From Tomocerus qinae (lineage: Eukaryota > Arthropoda > Collembola > Entomobryomorpha > Tomoceridae), in contig CM034546.1 in NCBI GenBank assembly GCA_020055645.1, positions 118,470,375 through 118,534,374 on the forward strand: a DNA stretch of 64,000 nucleotides, written 5' to 3'. A program made the translations under genes and the position numbers. Under the pieces are notes generated by a model. It saw nothing but the letters and a program-made list of their open reading frames with translations. It did not search any database and was not told the DNA's origin. Numbering within the stretch: the first letter of the stretch is position 1; each line of letters begins with the position of its first letter. Shown here in pieces: positions 63,338 to 64,000 of the stretch.

Positions 63338-64000
63338 AATGAAACTCGTAATTTTACAATTTTCTTCAAAAAATCTCCCCTTGCGTTTACAGCTACTAAT
63401 TCACTTGCAACTAGCTCTTTGAAAAACAAAGAAATTTATAGGACAAATACAATAGTAATTCCACTCCTGAAGCGGAGATGGAAAATATTTTAAACAATGG
63501 GAACACAAGACAAAGCTGCTATTTAGTGTTGTAAATCTTTGCAATCGTAAATACAACATTGTATTCGCTCAGTAATTGAAACTACTCTAAGTTATTTTTG
63601 AAAATCAAAACCAGGTTAAATTGTCGTACCCATTGTAAGTAAGTAACAATTAAGAGTATAAATCTTTCGGCATTAACAACATTTAACGGTAAAATATATT
63701 TAGCTATGTCAGTGATTGTTGTGTGAAAAAATCGCCATAATGTACAAAGTAACTGTGAAATTAAAATTTTCTGCTATTTATGCGGAAAAGTTTGTATCCC
63801 TTTAAATGTAGGATCATCTCATTTCAAAGTTTGAATTTCAGGGATTTAATATCTGCGGTTATCAGCACTCAAAATCTAGTTGATATTGATACGAGTGTGT
63901 ATCTAGTGTTTTAGGCAAGTTGTAGGGTTGTTGCAAGAAAATTAGCGGTAAACGCACGGGAAGATTTTTTGAAGAAAATTGTAAAATTACGAGTTTCATT
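63338..64000. repeat. Long inverted repeat reaching the right edge
   Basis: 63338-63411 is the reverse complement of 63930-64000 with five mismatches and one 3-nt gap; the final 41 nt of the right arm match perfectly. Spacer 518 nt. The right arm is cut by the window edge. Both arms keep one frame open (VNAR-DFLKKIVKLRVSF). Either terminal repeats of an element or two opposed copies of an exon-like segment. Confidence 0.75.

Overview
The window looks like AT-rich nuclear DNA of an arthropod. It has spliced genes with GT-AG introns from 68 nt to about 4.9 kb, long gene-free stretches, and no bacterial operon structure. The subclass of arthropod cannot be fixed from sequence alone.

The only genes I can support are two paralogous Cys-loop ligand-gated chloride channel subunits in tail-to-tail orientation. 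Gene A runs on the + strand from 517 to 7834 (10 coding exons, 487 aa). Gene B runs on the - strand from 36605 to 18402 (10 coding exons, 471 aa). Both reconstructions are open from ATG to TGA. Every intron keeps its phase, and eight of the ten exons have identical lengths in the two genes (89, 65, 290, 83, 138, 187, 144 and 132 nt); only exon 1 (155 vs 110) and exon 8 (181 vs 178) differ. Each protein has a signal peptide, a 13-residue Cys loop, a WVPD loop A, a second disulphide pair in loop C, the anion-filter PAR before TM2, four membrane segments and a short TM3-TM4 loop. From memory of the families, the TM2-TM3 region is closest to arthropod pH-sensitive chloride channels (pHCl). The two products could form homomers or co-assemble; that is inference.

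Layout: 1-516 gene A upstream sequence; 517-7834 gene A; 7835-18401 intergenic between the two 3' ends; 18402-36605 gene B; 36606-64000 upstream of gene B, including a 240-bp array of 10-bp units just upstream of its first coding exon, then about 27 kb with no recognisable gene. That last stretch holds paired GC-rich dyads near 40.3-40.5 kb, a cluster of palindromic units near 47.6-47.8 kb, and a long inverted repeat that runs off the right edge.

The less obvious signals lie mostly inside the introns: an in-frame 72-nt candidate cassette exon that would extend loop C of gene A; an in-frame 108-nt candidate cassette exon in gene B intron 1; a decayed antisense copy of exon 4 in gene B intron 3; and, in the same intron, two complementary halves of a tRNA in permuted order.
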